Part shown: piece after piece, positions 1 through 9,007 of the stretch
Layout of the letters: each line of letters opens with the position of its first letter
How positions within the stretch are numbered: position 1 is the first letter of the stretch
NCBI GenBank assembly: GCA_913031125.1
Contig: CAJWFK010000019.1
Coordinates: forward strand, 1-49,858
From: an uncultured Woeseia sp.
Lineage (GTDB): Bacteria > Pseudomonadota > Gammaproteobacteria > Steroidobacterales > Woeseiaceae
Length of the DNA stretch: 49,858 nt
Direction: 5' to 3'
Notes under the pieces: generated by a model
Told to the model about the DNA's origin: nothing
The model's database searches: none
Seen by the model: the letters and a program-made list of their open reading frames with translations, nothing else
Program-made: the position numbers and the translations under genes

Positions 1-2
1 GG

Positions 3-2891
3 GTTTTAGGCCATTTATTTTTGTATGGCGTTTTACATAGTAGGCCACTTTTTTTATTCTCTCCACAGGCCGCGTCGTGGAGGACCAACAGCTCCTCGAA
101 TTTTCGAATCTTTCGGCATTCCTACCGGGAGCGATTCGAGGGTAATCCATCTCAATCACGAGTGTACCGAGAAATATCAGACGGTATTGCGCACGGTGGA
201 ATAGAGTACTACCTACCGCTATTCTTCGAACGGACAGCGACGATTTTTGACTACCTGCCGAACAATACAATCATCTTCCAACCAAAAGCTTTAGAAAGTC
301 TCCTCCAAAACTTCTGGAAAGAAATTGAAGAGCGTCACGAACTTTGCAATTTAGACCAAGAGCGGCCAATTCTTAAGCCAGAGGAAACTTTTATACCACC
401 AAAAAATATTATGGCCGCATTAGATTCATTTCAGCAAATCTCCTGTAGCTCACAATCTCTTGTCCAACGTAATAAACAATTGAACCTATCAACGCGCATT
501 CCACCTCCGATACGGTTCGAAGCACGCTATGAAGACTCTGCAAATGCATTAATAAAGTTTCTCAATTCGTTTGATGGCCGAATTTTATTCACCGCCGAAT
601 CTCCAGGTCGCAGAGAAAACGTTTACGAACTTTTAATTGGACGCAATTTTCCAGCAGCACGTATTGATGATTGGCAGACATTTTATCGGAGCACCCAAAA
701 GATCTGTGTCACCGTTGCTCCGATCGAAGATGGTGTGATCTTGCCGGAAAGCCAAATTGCCATTGTCAGCGAGCATCTTTTATTCGGCAACAAGCCACAA
801 CACCGTATCCGAAAGCGCCGTGCAGATCGTGATCCAGAGACAATAATACGCCAGCTAAATGATCTAACCCCACAATCGCCCGTAGTACATTCTGACTATG
901 GTATCGGCCGTTATCTCGGGTTAAAAATGCTCCAATCCGGTGGCATCGAAGCTGAATTCCTGCATATCGAATATGCTGACGGCGACAAACTGTATGTGCC
1001 TGTTCATGCACTGGATCTAATATCCAGATACACAGGAGCAAGCCCAGAAAATGCCCCACTTCATCGGCTCGGCAGCGGACAATGGAGCAAAGCAAAGAAA
1101 CGTGCCATCGATCAAATCCGTGACACTGCAGCCGAACTGCTGGATGTATACGCAAGACGTGCCGCAAGAAAAGGACATAGTTTCAGATGGTCCGAACTGG
1201 AATATCGCGCATTTGAAAGTGGTTTTCCGTTTGAATTAACTGAAGATCAAGATACAACTATCACTGAAGTGTTAGCTGATCTGGAATCAGATCAACCGAT
1301 GGACCGTTTGGTTTGCGGGGATGTCGGTTTTGGGAAAACAGAAGTCGCATTACGAGCAAGTTTTGCGGTGGTGCACGGGGGTAAGCAGGTCGCAATACTT
1401 GTACCAACTACATTATTAGCCCAACAACACGGACAAACTTTTCAGGATAGATTCGCAGACTGGCCGATCCAAGTAGAAGTACTATCAAGATTTTGCTCTC
1501 CACGTGAAGCAAAACGTATTATTGCCGGCATAGAGTCTGGTCATATTGATATTGTGATTGGAACTCACCGGCTACTAAATCACATTGAAAGCTTTAGTGA
1601 TGTCGGCCTTGTCATTGTTGATGAGGAACATCGTTTCGGTGTGCGCCATAAAGAAGCCATCAAGTCACTTCGAAGTGAGGTAGACATTTTAACACTCACG
1701 GCCACACCCATTCCGAGGACACTTAACATGTCGCTTGGTGGAGTTAGGGAAATGTCCCTAATAACCACTCCACCAGCTGAAAGACTCTCGGTAAAAACTT
1801 TTGTGACCGAATGGAATGACGTCAATATTCGAGAAGCATGCTTGCGAGAAATAAAACGTGGGGGACAAGTATATTTCATTCACAACCGCGTGAAAGATAT
1901 CAGTAACATCGAGGAACGGCTTAAAACATTAGTTCCGGAAGCTAACTGTCGGATCGCCCATGGACAAATGCCCGAACGCGATTTGGAGCAGGTTATGCTT
2001 GATTTTTATCATCGGCGTTTCAATGTGCTTTTGTGCACTACAATCATTGAATCCGGTATCGATGTACCTACAGCGAACACGATTATTATAAATCGTGCAG
2101 ACCGCTTTGGGTTAGCACAACTACACCAACTTAGAGGGCGGGTTGGTCGTTCCCATCATCGGGCATATGCATATCTGATAGCGCCACCACAAGTCGGGAT
2201 GACTGCTGATGCAATTAAGAGACTCGAAGCGATAGACTCTCTCGAAGACCTTGGTTCCGGATTTACTTTAGCCACTCACGACCTAGAAATTCGAGGTGCT
2301 GGCGAGTTACTGGGCGAATCCCAAAGTGGCCAAATTCAAGAAATTGGATTTTCGCTTTACACTGAATTACTAGGTCGCGCAGTCGAATCATTGAAAAGTG
2401 GTGAAGTCACAGACTTCGAAAAACCATTGGACTCAGGCGTCGAGATCAACCTAAAAATACCTGCGCTGCTACCAGAAGAATACGTCCCAGATGTCCATCT
2501 TCGCTTAATTCTATACAAGCGCATCGCAAGCGCATCATCCTACGAAGAGCTTCGTGAGATGCAAATCGAACTAATTGACCGATTTGGTCTTCTTCCGGAG
2601 CCTGCAAAGAACCATATGCGCCTCGCCGCTCTTAAACTAGAAGCCAGTATTTTAGGTATTAAAAAGATCGATGTGGCAGATGGTGGTGGCTATGTGGCAT
2701 TTGGCAAGCACACAGAAATTGATCCTCTCGTTCTTGTAAAGCTTGTAGAAATGGAGACCAAGGTGTATCAATTAACCGGCGCGCATCGTCTAAAGTTTAA
2801 ACAGGAATTGACAGACCATGAGCAACGTTTCAAATTTATCGAGGATTTACTGGTAATGTTATCGACTAAACATGTTCAATCGCTGCAATAG
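3..2891 (+). CDS. mfd: Transcription-repair coupling factor Mfd, 5'-truncated by window edge
   Basis: Mfd is a cytosolic ATP-driven translocase that removes RNA polymerase stalled at DNA lesions and recruits UvrA. About 950 residues are present; full-length family members have about 1150, so roughly the first 200 are outside the window. From about base 100 the reading matches Mfd: the UvrB-like part ('GIEYYLPLFFE'), the polymerase-interaction domain ('VVHSDYGIGRYLGL'), Walker A 'GDVGFGKTEVALR' near base 1312, the DEEH box near 1618, 'TLTATPIPRTLNMS', 'QLRGRVGRSHH' and the C-terminal TRCF domain ending at TAG 2891. The TTG at 21 is not a real start because the frame is open to the edge. The first 100 bases do not resemble Mfd well in any single frame (see findings). 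The gene is followed 28 bases later by a CsiV-family gene on the same strand. Confidence 0.95.
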   Translation, partial: VLGHLFLYGVLHSRPLFLFSPQAASWRTNSSSNFRIFRHSYRERFEGNPSQSRVYREISDGIAHGGIEYYLPLFFERTATIFDYLPNNTIIFQPKALESLLQNFWKEIEERHELCNLDQERPILKPEETFIPPKNIMAALDSFQQISCSSQSLVQRNKQLNLSTRIPPPIRFEARYEDSANALIKFLNSFDGRILFTAESPGRRENVYELLIGRNFPAARIDDWQTFYRSTQKICVTVAPIEDGVILPESQIAIVSEHLLFGNKPQHRIRKRRADRDPETIIRQLNDLTPQSPVVHSDYGIGRYLGLKMLQSGGIEAEFLHIEYADGDKLYVPVHALDLISRYTGASPENAPLHRLGSGQWSKAKKRAIDQIRDTAAELLDVYARRAARKGHSFRWSELEYRAFESGFPFELTEDQDTTITEVLADLESDQPMDRLVCGDVGFGKTEVALRASFAVVHGGKQVAILVPTTLLAQQHGQTFQDRFADWPIQVEVLSRFCSPREAKRIIAGIESGHIDIVIGTHRLLNHIESFSDVGLVIVDEEHRFGVRHKEAIKSLRSEVDILTLTATPIPRTLNMSLGGVREMSLITTPPAERLSVKTFVTEWNDVNIREACLREIKRGGQVYFIHNRVKDISNIEERLKTLVPEANCRIAHGQMPERDLEQVMLDFYHRRFNVLLCTTIIESGIDVPTANTIIINRADRFGLAQLHQLRGRVGRSHHRAYAYLIAPPQVGMTADAIKRLEAIDSLEDLGSGFTLATHDLEIRGAGELLGESQSGQIQEIGFSLYTELLGRAVESLKSGEVTDFEKPLDSGVEINLKIPALLPEEYVPDVHLRLILYKRIASASSYEELREMQIELIDRFGLLPEPAKNHMRLAALKLEASILGIKKIDVADGGGYVAFGKHTEIDPLVLVKLVEMETKVYQLTGAHRLKFKQELTDHEQRFKFIEDLLVMLSTKHVQSLQ

Positions 2892-2919
2892 CGTTTAGGA
2901 ATTAGGAACTATAGATTCA

Positions 2920-3777
2920 GTGCAAACCGATACTAAATTTACTGCCGTATTATTTAACTTGTTGCCAGTAGTCCTAGGTTTCATCGCTATATCAGCAAAT
3001 GGACAACAGCAGGTGATTCCGAACATTGTCGTACTTGAAACCGAAGAAGAAACTATACCAAGATATGCTATCGAACTGATTGTTTTCGAACATATTGGTG
3101 AAGCCGCTGATACAAACGAAATATTTAAGCCGGATATACCCGAGGTATTAGTGTCAGAAGAGCATTTTGTGGAAGAGATTGTTCCTGAGGAAGGGCATCG
3201 GATTAATACTCCTGAAAAAAATACTGTACAACATGTTATGCAGGATGCCGTTGCCGTTATTCCTCCTTACCTACTGCGGCAACTGAAACAAATTCCTACT
3301 TTTGAGCAGGCTGGATTCATTTGGCTAGAGACAGAAAGTTTTCAACTAACCAATATATTCACTAGGCTGAGAAACCTTCCTGCCTATCGTCCCATACTGC
3401 ATACAGCCTGGATACAGCCAGTACTCGAAAAAGAAAACACAAAACCCCTTAAGCTGAGGCGAATCGGTGATCCACCACTGCGCCTTAACGGTACCGTATC
3501 TGTTTACCTCAGCCGCTTTTTACACCTCGCGCTCGATCTAACATTGAAGCATCAGACCCTGCACCGTCTAGCCGGACGGCAGCATCAATTTAGTGTGAAC
3601 GGAGACGACCAACCAAGAGTGGAGTTTGAATTTGACATGCAATTTGTGGAATCTCCTATCTATTACCGCATTCAAGAAGATAGGATTTTTAGTAATAACG
3701 AACTCCGGTATTTTGATCATCCAAAGTTTGGTGTCTTGGCTCAAATTAGCCTAATAGAAGAAAATATAACGGAATAG
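2920..3777 (+). CDS. CsiV-family peptidoglycan-binding-like exported protein
   Basis: The product has 285 residues and starts at GTG. A hydrophobic stretch at about residues 8-28, ending 'AISANGQQQ', looks like a signal peptide. The family signatures are 'RYAIELIVFEH' early, then 'LRLNGTVSVYLSRFLHL' and 'ELRYFDHPKFGVLAQI' near the C terminus. This places it in the CsiV family (PF10972), named for a Vibrio cholerae periplasmic protein that promotes chitin-disaccharide-type wall growth factor activity at the cell surface; most members, including those beside mfd in pseudomonads, have no tested role. I therefore infer only that it is periplasmic or envelope-associated. It lies 28 bases after mfd and is convergent with mtnP. 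The 123 bases after it (3778-3900) show no convincing hairpin or RNA gene. Confidence 0.8.
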   Translation: MQTDTKFTAVLFNLLPVVLGFIAISANGQQQVIPNIVVLETEEETIPRYAIELIVFEHIGEAADTNEIFKPDIPEVLVSEEHFVEEIVPEEGHRINTPEKNTVQHVMQDAVAVIPPYLLRQLKQIPTFEQAGFIWLETESFQLTNIFTRLRNLPAYRPILHTAWIQPVLEKENTKPLKLRRIGDPPLRLNGTVSVYLSRFLHLALDLTLKHQTLHRLAGRQHQFSVNGDDQPRVEFEFDMQFVESPIYYRIQEDRIFSNNELRYFDHPKFGVLAQISLIEENITE

Positions 3778-3900
3778 ACTAATAGCAGGGATAATATTTC
3801 AGAAAATTTCAGTAACTAGATATTTTTCGGTATTTTCAGATCGAAAGAAATACGACCGATACCAGATGAAGGTAAATGCATGAACTAGTCTGATTCAAGG

Positions 3901-4632
3901 TTACTTTAAATTTAAAAAAAACGATTCAATGAGAGCCAGGGCCCTAGCCTTCGCTTTCTTGGTACCGACCGCAAGGTCTTCATGTATTGGTGCTTGTCCA
4001 CGACCAGCAGCATAGTTAACAATTAACGAGAGACACGCATAATCCATGCCAAGCTCACGGGCGAGAGATGCCTCTGGCATAGCGGTCATGCCGACATAGT
4101 CGGCCCCATCCCGGCAAAGCCGATCGACTTCAGCCGCAGACTCCAATCTGGGGCCCTGCGTAACCGCATAGACCCCTCCGACATGCACTGCGACGTCGGC
4201 ATTATTCGCGGCTACCAGTAGCTGATTTCTCAGGCTCTCAGAAAATGGATGGGTAAAATCGATATGATCTATTTTCCCCGAACCATCGAAGTAACTGTGT
4301 GCTCTACCCCATGAATAATCGATAAGCTGGTCCGGAATAGCTATTTGCCCTGGATGCTGTTTCTCAGCAATAACACCAACCGTATTGATTGAAATTATTT
4401 GTTCTACGGATAATTGCTTTAGCGCTTTCATATTAGCGCGATAGTTTATTGCATGCGGTGGAATGAACAGATCATCCCCATGCCTAGGTAAGAAGTACAC
4501 GGCGTGGCCGCTTAATTCAATTTTACGCAGCGGTCCCGATGGTTTGCCGAAGTCAGTATCAATAATCCTGGTCTCCGAATTAGTCGCGAATGACCGGAAA
4601 CCACTACCCGCAATAATCGCAAATTGTTTCAT
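3901..4632 (-). CDS. mtnP: S-methyl-5'-thioinosine phosphorylase
   Basis: This enzyme splits methylthioinosine with phosphate to hypoxanthine and methylthioribose-1-phosphate, in salvage of the methylthioadenosine released by polyamine synthesis. The 243-residue product begins 'MKQFAIIAGSGF' (phosphate loop) and carries 'PRHG', 'PPHAINYRAN', 'QGPRLESAAE' and 'VGMTAMPEASLARELG', all typical of the MTAP/MTIP family. In the purine pocket region 'SLIVNYAAG' there is Asn where adenine-type MTAPs have Asp, which favours a 6-oxopurine (inosine-type) substrate. The gene pair with nagZ and the nearby mfd-csiV match Pseudomonas aeruginosa, where PA3004 has this activity. I chose the ATG at 4632 because it aligns with the family N terminus; a TTG twelve bases upstream is also open. 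It lies close behind nagZ. Confidence 0.88.
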   Translation of the reverse strand: MKQFAIIAGSGFRSFATNSETRIIDTDFGKPSGPLRKIELSGHAVYFLPRHGDDLFIPPHAINYRANMKALKQLSVEQIISINTVGVIAEKQHPGQIAIPDQLIDYSWGRAHSYFDGSGKIDHIDFTHPFSESLRNQLLVAANNADVAVHVGGVYAVTQGPRLESAAEVDRLCRDGADYVGMTAMPEASLARELGMDYACLSLIVNYAAGRGQAPIHEDLAVGTKKAKARALALIESFFLNLK

Positions 4633-4648
4633 CTTCAGTGCCAAAACA

Positions 4649-5695
4649 TTAAGCGTCCAAACTTAATTCTGGGGTTTTTAGCCCACGCTTAAGTCGATCA
4701 ACGGAACGTTGCCATTTTTCACTTGTTAACAATGTTTCTCTCATGACCTGCCCTGTTCCATGTAATCTTGCAAGACGAACCAATGATAGAGGATTAGAAT
4801 ACTCGCGCAACGCATTTACTGTCGAAATTGCTGCTAGACGGTTATTACAAACCAAAACCATATCGCATCCTGATTCAAGCGCAAGTTTAGCTCGATCCGG
4901 CATTTTTCCGTATTTCAGCGTGGCCTTCATATTCAAATCGTCACAAAAAACAGCACCATCATAACCAAGTTGTAATCTGAGCTGCGTCTGTGTCCAATAA
5001 CTGGAAAAACTTGCAGGCATCTTATCCATTTCGGCATAAATAATATGGGCTAGCATAACGCCAGCCAGTTTTCGGTTACTGATCAATTTGTCATAGGGAT
5101 ACATATCTTCAAGTAACTCACCGAATCCTCGCCTATCAATTGGAAGCACATCGTGTGAATCAGAAACTACACCACCATGTCCGGGGAAATGTTTTGCCAC
5201 GGGTGCTATTCCTCCTTCTCGCAATCCGCCACAATATGAAGCGGCGAGGTCAGCTACGGAACTTGGGGACCGATGGAAAGATCGGTTGCCGATCACCTCG
5301 CTAACACCCCAGTCAATATCGACACAAGGCGAGAAAGACAGGTCGATGTCCGAGGCTCGTAGCTCAGATGCAGTAAGCCAACCCACTGTCCTTGCCAGTG
5401 ATAAAGCTAAAGTCGGCTCCGCGGAATACAGATACCCGATGCGTCGCATCGACGGTAGCACGGTAAACCCATCCCTAAATCTTTGGACTCGACCTCCTTC
5501 ATGATCAGTTGCGACAAGCAATGGTGGCACTCTGACTGAACGTATAGCACTTACAAGATCACTGAGTTGATTTAGCGATTGAAAATTGCGGCTAAACAAG
5601 ATTACTCCGCCAACAGCCGGTTCACGCAATAATTCACGGTCCGCTGGAGTCAGCGTCAAACCTTCAACATCGAGCATTACTGGTCCGAGAGCCAT
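4649..5695 (-). CDS. nagZ: Beta-N-acetylhexosaminidase NagZ
   Basis: NagZ is a cytosolic family GH3 glycosidase that removes GlcNAc from 1,6-anhydromuropeptides during peptidoglycan recycling. The 348-residue protein has the usual size and begins 'GPVMLDVEGLTL' as family members do. It shows 'DHEGGRVQRFRDGF' at about residues 64-76, the 'KHFPGHG' motif at 168-174 with the flexible-loop 'DSHDV' at 179-183 that supplies the catalytic histidine, and 'CDDLNMK' near 251-257 with the nucleophile aspartate. The ATG start is clear. It is transcribed with mtnP 16 bases downstream, and rlmD lies 41 bases upstream. Nothing unusual is visible. Confidence 0.95.
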   Translation of the reverse strand: MALGPVMLDVEGLTLTPADRELLREPAVGGVILFSRNFQSLNQLSDLVSAIRSVRVPPLLVATDHEGGRVQRFRDGFTVLPSMRRIGYLYSAEPTLALSLARTVGWLTASELRASDIDLSFSPCVDIDWGVSEVIGNRSFHRSPSSVADLAASYCGGLREGGIAPVAKHFPGHGGVVSDSHDVLPIDRRGFGELLEDMYPYDKLISNRKLAGVMLAHIIYAEMDKMPASFSSYWTQTQLRLQLGYDGAVFCDDLNMKATLKYGKMPDRAKLALESGCDMVLVCNNRLAAISTVNALREYSNPLSLVRLARLHGTGQVMRETLLTSEKWQRSVDRLKRGLKTPELSLDA

Positions 5696-5736
5696 TTACC
5701 AAGACTAGTTAAAAAAAATGTAAATATCTATTTTTA

Positions 5737-7065
5737 TTAGTTTTTCTGAAAGACTGCTATGGACTCCACGTGGCCAGTATTTGGAAACATATCAATAATT
5801 CCAGCTGCCTCGAGTTCGTAACCTTTTTCGTTTACTAAAATGCCTGCATCTCTTGCGAGCGTCCCAGGGTGACAAGAAATATAAACGATACGCGGCGCAC
5901 CAATAGTCTCAATATTCCCTACGATTTGGTGGGCACCACTTCGGGCTGGGTCCAATAAAATCCGGTCCCAATCAATTTTCATCCAATGCTCACTACCATC
6001 AATTGATGATAAATCTGCCTTCAAAAACTCACAATTGTTGATTTCATTTAATTGCGCATTTTTCCGGCCACGACGAACCTGATGATCTTCAATGTCGAGT
6101 CCAAGCACATTGTGAGCACGTCTGGCCAGTGGTAACGAGAAATTTCCGATGCCACAAAACAAATCAAGGATATCGTGCGACTCATTAATATTTAGCAAGT
6201 CGATTGCTTTAGACACCATTAATCTATTCACGACTTTATTGACTTGAACAAAGTCTAATGGGCCAAACTCTATTTGGACCGCAAACTCCGGTAGAGAATA
6301 TTTCAGCGGGGCTGGCTTTATCCCCTTTAATATTTTTATAGAGGCAGGACCGCTGTATTGCAGAAATACCTGAACATTGTAGAGAGTAGCGAATTTCCGA
6401 AAAGCCATTAAGTCCATTTCCGTTGGATGATCAAGCACACGGAACGTCAAACTAATAGTCTCATCTCCCACAGCTACTTCGATTTGCGGCAGGCGGCTTC
6501 TTATACTTAAAGCACCAACTAGCTTACTCAGCGGATTAATCAGTGAGTCAACCGGCTTAGTCAATACCTCGCAACGGTGCATATCACAAACATAAGGGGC
6601 GTATCGCTCACGAAAACCCACTAAGACTCGACCTTTTGCAGGTACATCTTTAACCGCAAGCCGAGCCCGGCGCCTATAGTGCCAACCACCTTCAACTGAC
6701 TCGTCGTACAATGAATCCAGCCAGTGGCTGGGCGCCACACGACCAATTCGCTCTAGAGAATTCTTCAATTCTAGTTCTTTAATTAGCCGTTGTTCATGCC
6801 CGTTAATATGCTGCGAAACACAGCCACCGCACATACCAAATACAGCGCATTTTGGTTCTATTCGTATTGGCGATGGCTCAAGTACCTCAAGAAGCTCAGC
6901 TTCATCATATTTACGACGCTTCTTTCGTCGTCTAAACCTAACAGTTTCGCCTTTCAACGCGCCTGAGATAAAAACTTTCTTACCTTTTACTGAGGCAACA
7001 CCCCTTCCATCTTGAGTTACTGAATCAATAGTTGCCGTCTCAGGCTCCGATAAGGTTCTCGCCAT
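5737..7065 (-). CDS. rlmD: 23S rRNA (uracil-1939-C5)-methyltransferase RlmD
   Basis: RlmD uses SAM to methylate U1939 (E. coli numbering) of 23S rRNA. The 442 residues include an N-terminal TRAM RNA-binding domain (about 8-62), an iron-sulfur ligand motif 'CAVFGMCGGC' near 73-82 with a further Cys in 'HRCEVL', the SAM-binding 'ILDLFCGIGNFSLPLA', 'LLDPARSGA' and the catalytic-cysteine motif 'YISCHPGTLARD'. Its four cluster cysteines distinguish it from RlmC and TrmA. The basic stretch 'RFRRRKKRRKY' in the TRAM domain probably contacts rRNA. The exonuclease gene immediately upstream ends six bases before this start, so the two are probably cotranscribed. Confidence 0.93.
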   Translation of the reverse strand: MARTLSEPETATIDSVTQDGRGVASVKGKKVFISGALKGETVRFRRRKKRRKYDEAELLEVLEPSPIRIEPKCAVFGMCGGCVSQHINGHEQRLIKELELKNSLERIGRVAPSHWLDSLYDESVEGGWHYRRRARLAVKDVPAKGRVLVGFRERYAPYVCDMHRCEVLTKPVDSLINPLSKLVGALSIRSRLPQIEVAVGDETISLTFRVLDHPTEMDLMAFRKFATLYNVQVFLQYSGPASIKILKGIKPAPLKYSLPEFAVQIEFGPLDFVQVNKVVNRLMVSKAIDLLNINESHDILDLFCGIGNFSLPLARRAHNVLGLDIEDHQVRRGRKNAQLNEINNCEFLKADLSSIDGSEHWMKIDWDRILLDPARSGAHQIVGNIETIGAPRIVYISCHPGTLARDAGILVNEKGYELEAAGIIDMFPNTGHVESIAVFQKN

Positions 7066-7071
7066 CGAAGG

Positions 7072-7845
7072 TCAATCTTTCTGCCATGCATTCAAAAACT
7101 CATTCAAGTGCGGCTTGTCATACTCACGCAATTGGGCACGGAGAAGGGCATATTCCGCTTGCAAGCCGGCATCATCTAGAAGGCCCCGCATAAATTGGAA
7201 CCGGAGATAAACTAGGTACGTATTAAGGACGTCGGTTTCGCAATAATTTCGGATATCTTCGATCCCACCATCCAACCAGCATTGCCACACCTTGTCGCCA
7301 CTCATGCCTAATTTACCAGGGAACCCAAGCATGATTGCCATCTGCTCCAAACTTGCACGACCACGATTCTGGAATCCGGATAAGACATCCATAAGATCGA
7401 CGTGTCTCCAATGAAATCTACTTAGATAATTGTTGTAACGGAAACTCCGATCCCCATCACCAATCTCCCAATACCGGGGTGCCTGGATACCCAGTTTAAG
7501 GGCACGGTAGTGCAATACTGGCAAGTCAAAGCCATTCCCATTCCACGAAACAAGTTCAGGTGAATACCGCTGAATACCATCAAAAAATCGTTGAATAATG
7601 TCTGCTTCATCAGCGTCCCGGTCACCCAAACTCCATACCCTTACCTGATCACCTGTTCTGAAAACGACCGATATGGCAACGACTTGTTGCATGTGGGGTG
7701 GCAGAAACTCAGAACCAGTTTTTTGTTGATGCATAAATGTCATAGCTGTAGCTACTTCAGAATCAGACAGCTCATCCAGATTCCACATTCGGCGACCGAA
7801 CTCTGTATCCGGAATGGTCTCTATATCAAATATAAAACAATGCAT
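7072..7845 (-). CDS. PolB-like DEDDy 3'-5' exonuclease (COG3298)
   Basis: This 257-residue protein belongs to the stand-alone 3'-5' exonucleases related to the proofreading domain of family B polymerases (PF10108). The acidic residues of a DEDDy active site are visible: D7 and E9 in 'FDIET', D107 in 'SWNGNGFDLPV', and Y201/D205 in 'YCETDVLNTY'. No polymerase or other domain is attached. Family members are common in proteobacteria but their substrate, DNA or RNA, is generally unproven, so I make no claim beyond nuclease. It sits six bases upstream of rlmD and 30 bases downstream of acpS; the A/T-rich 7846-7875 gap shows no clear promoter or terminator. Confidence 0.85.
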   Translation of the reverse strand: MHCFIFDIETIPDTEFGRRMWNLDELSDSEVATAMTFMHQQKTGSEFLPPHMQQVVAISVVFRTGDQVRVWSLGDRDADEADIIQRFFDGIQRYSPELVSWNGNGFDLPVLHYRALKLGIQAPRYWEIGDGDRSFRYNNYLSRFHWRHVDLMDVLSGFQNRGRASLEQMAIMLGFPGKLGMSGDKVWQCWLDGGIEDIRNYCETDVLNTYLVYLRFQFMRGLLDDAGLQAEYALLRAQLREYDKPHLNEFLNAWQKD

Positions 7846-7875
7846 TAAATATTTTTCTTAAAGTATTTTCTATTA

Positions 7876-8259
7876 TTAATTTTTACCAAGCACCACTGCA
7901 AAAGCCAAAATTAAACCGGCATCATCCGTCAAACTAATGAATCCTTCACCAATGCCCAGACGATCACAAACATCTTTGCCTCGTTTTGACCAAACAATCT
8001 CTGGCTTACCCAAGGCATTTGCTACAATTCCGATATCACGAATCCAAACTCCGTTTGCAAAACCCGTACCCATTGCTTTAACCGTCGCCTCCTTACCAGC
8101 AAAGCGCATAGCTAAAAACCGCACAGGCTGAGTATTTTGATAAAAAAGTTCACGCTCCTCATCCATCAGTAACCGTTCAACAAAACGCTCTCCAAACCGA
8201 TGGTAAGTTTGCTCCACTCGTGCAAGTTCGACCAGATCAGTACCAATTCCGTAAATCAT
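7876..8259 (-). CDS. acpS: Holo-[acyl-carrier-protein] synthase AcpS
   Basis: AcpS transfers 4'-phosphopantetheine from CoA to the serine of acyl carrier protein, switching on fatty acid synthesis. The 127-residue product has the family signature 'YGIGTDLVELARVE' with the metal-binding Asp, 'RFAGKEATVKAMGTG' with the second metal ligand Glu and the CoA-binding Lys, and 'ISLTDDAGLILAFAV'. The start chosen is the ATG at 8259, because a GAGG motif lies a few bases before it and the family begins 'MI.GIGTD'. An upstream TTG at 8271 would overlap the pdxJ stop. It closes the recO-pdxJ-acpS end of the operon, in the same order as E. coli. Confidence 0.93.
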   Translation of the reverse strand: MIYGIGTDLVELARVEQTYHRFGERFVERLLMDEERELFYQNTQPVRFLAMRFAGKEATVKAMGTGFANGVWIRDIGIVANALGKPEIVWSKRGKDVCDRLGIGEGFISLTDDAGLILAFAVVLGKN

Positions 8260-8267
8260 TACTGCCC

Positions 8268-9002
8268 TCAATCTGACCTGGCTTCATGCATTAACCGTTT
8301 CATCTCGTTCACGGCAACATAAAACCCATCAAATACTGCCCGCGAAACAATTGCATGGCCAATATTGAGTTCCACAATATCGGGTATAGAGGAAACTGCC
8401 GATACATTCTCATAATGTAACCCGTGTCCAGCATGAACAGTGAGGCCAATAGACGTTCCATATGCTGCCGCATCAGCAACACGTTCAAGCTCTAACTGTT
8501 GCTTCTCATCCTTAGCATCTGCATAAGTACCAGTGTGTAACTCCACGACCGGTGCGCCCGCTTGTCGAGCTGCCTCAAGCTGCTCCCGGTTTGGGTCAAT
8601 AAAAAGGGATGTGCGAATACCCAATGTAGAAAGTTTTTCACAGGCACCTCGAACAGAATCAAGCTGCCCAGCTACGTCTAGACCGCCTTCTGTCGTCAAC
8701 TCTTCGCGCTTTTCAGGCACAAGACAGCAGTCCCGAGGTAGAATTCTTGCGGCAATTCCGAGCATTTCCTCGGTCACGGCCATTTCAAGATTTATGTGAG
8801 TTTTCATTCTCTTTTGTAGTCGTTGCAGGTCATGGTCCTGAATATGCCTGCGATCTTCCCGGAGATGTAAAGTTATGCTATCAGCACCCGCTCTCTCAGC
8901 AAGCAATGCAGCTTCAACCGGATCGGGATATTCAGTACCCCTCGCCTGACGCAGTGTTGCAACATGATCTACATTTACGCCGAGATATTGTTTAGATGCC
9001 AT
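8268..9002 (-). CDS. pdxJ: Pyridoxine 5'-phosphate synthase PdxJ
   Basis: PdxJ condenses 3-amino-2-oxopropyl phosphate with deoxyxylulose-5-phosphate to pyridoxine 5'-phosphate, the last ring-forming step of the DXP-dependent vitamin B6 route. Family motifs are '[17 protein letters not shown]' at the start, '[12 protein letters not shown]', '[10 protein letters not shown]', '[17 protein letters not shown]', 'HTGTYADAK' and '[14 protein letters not shown]'. The ATG at 9002 aligns with homologues; a TTG at 9011 is less likely. PdxJ needs DXP, so a DXP synthase (dxs) must exist elsewhere even if the MEP isoprenoid route is absent (see findings on missing isp genes). It lies in the era-recO-pdxJ-acpS string. 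Confidence 0.95.
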   Translation of the reverse strand: MASKQYLGVNVDHVATLRQARGTEYPDPVEAALLAERAGADSITLHLREDRRHIQDHDLQRLQKRMKTHINLEMAVTEEMLGIAARILPRDCCLVPEKREELTTEGGLDVAGQLDSVRGACEKLSTLGIRTSLFIDPNREQLEAARQAGAPVVELHTGTYADAKDEKQQLELERVADAAAYGTSIGLTVHAGHGLHYENVSAVSSIPDIVELNIGHAIVSRAVFDGFYVAVNEMKRLMHEARSD

Positions 9003-9007
9003 TAGTA

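Noticed and set aside
766-1167. 133-codon minus-strand frame inside mfd
   Set aside because: Lies entirely within conserved mfd sequence and shows no recognisable domain.
3778-3900. Possible tRNA or terminator between csiV-family gene and mtnP
   Set aside because: No T-arm consensus; inverted pairs are only about five bases with long loops and no U tract.
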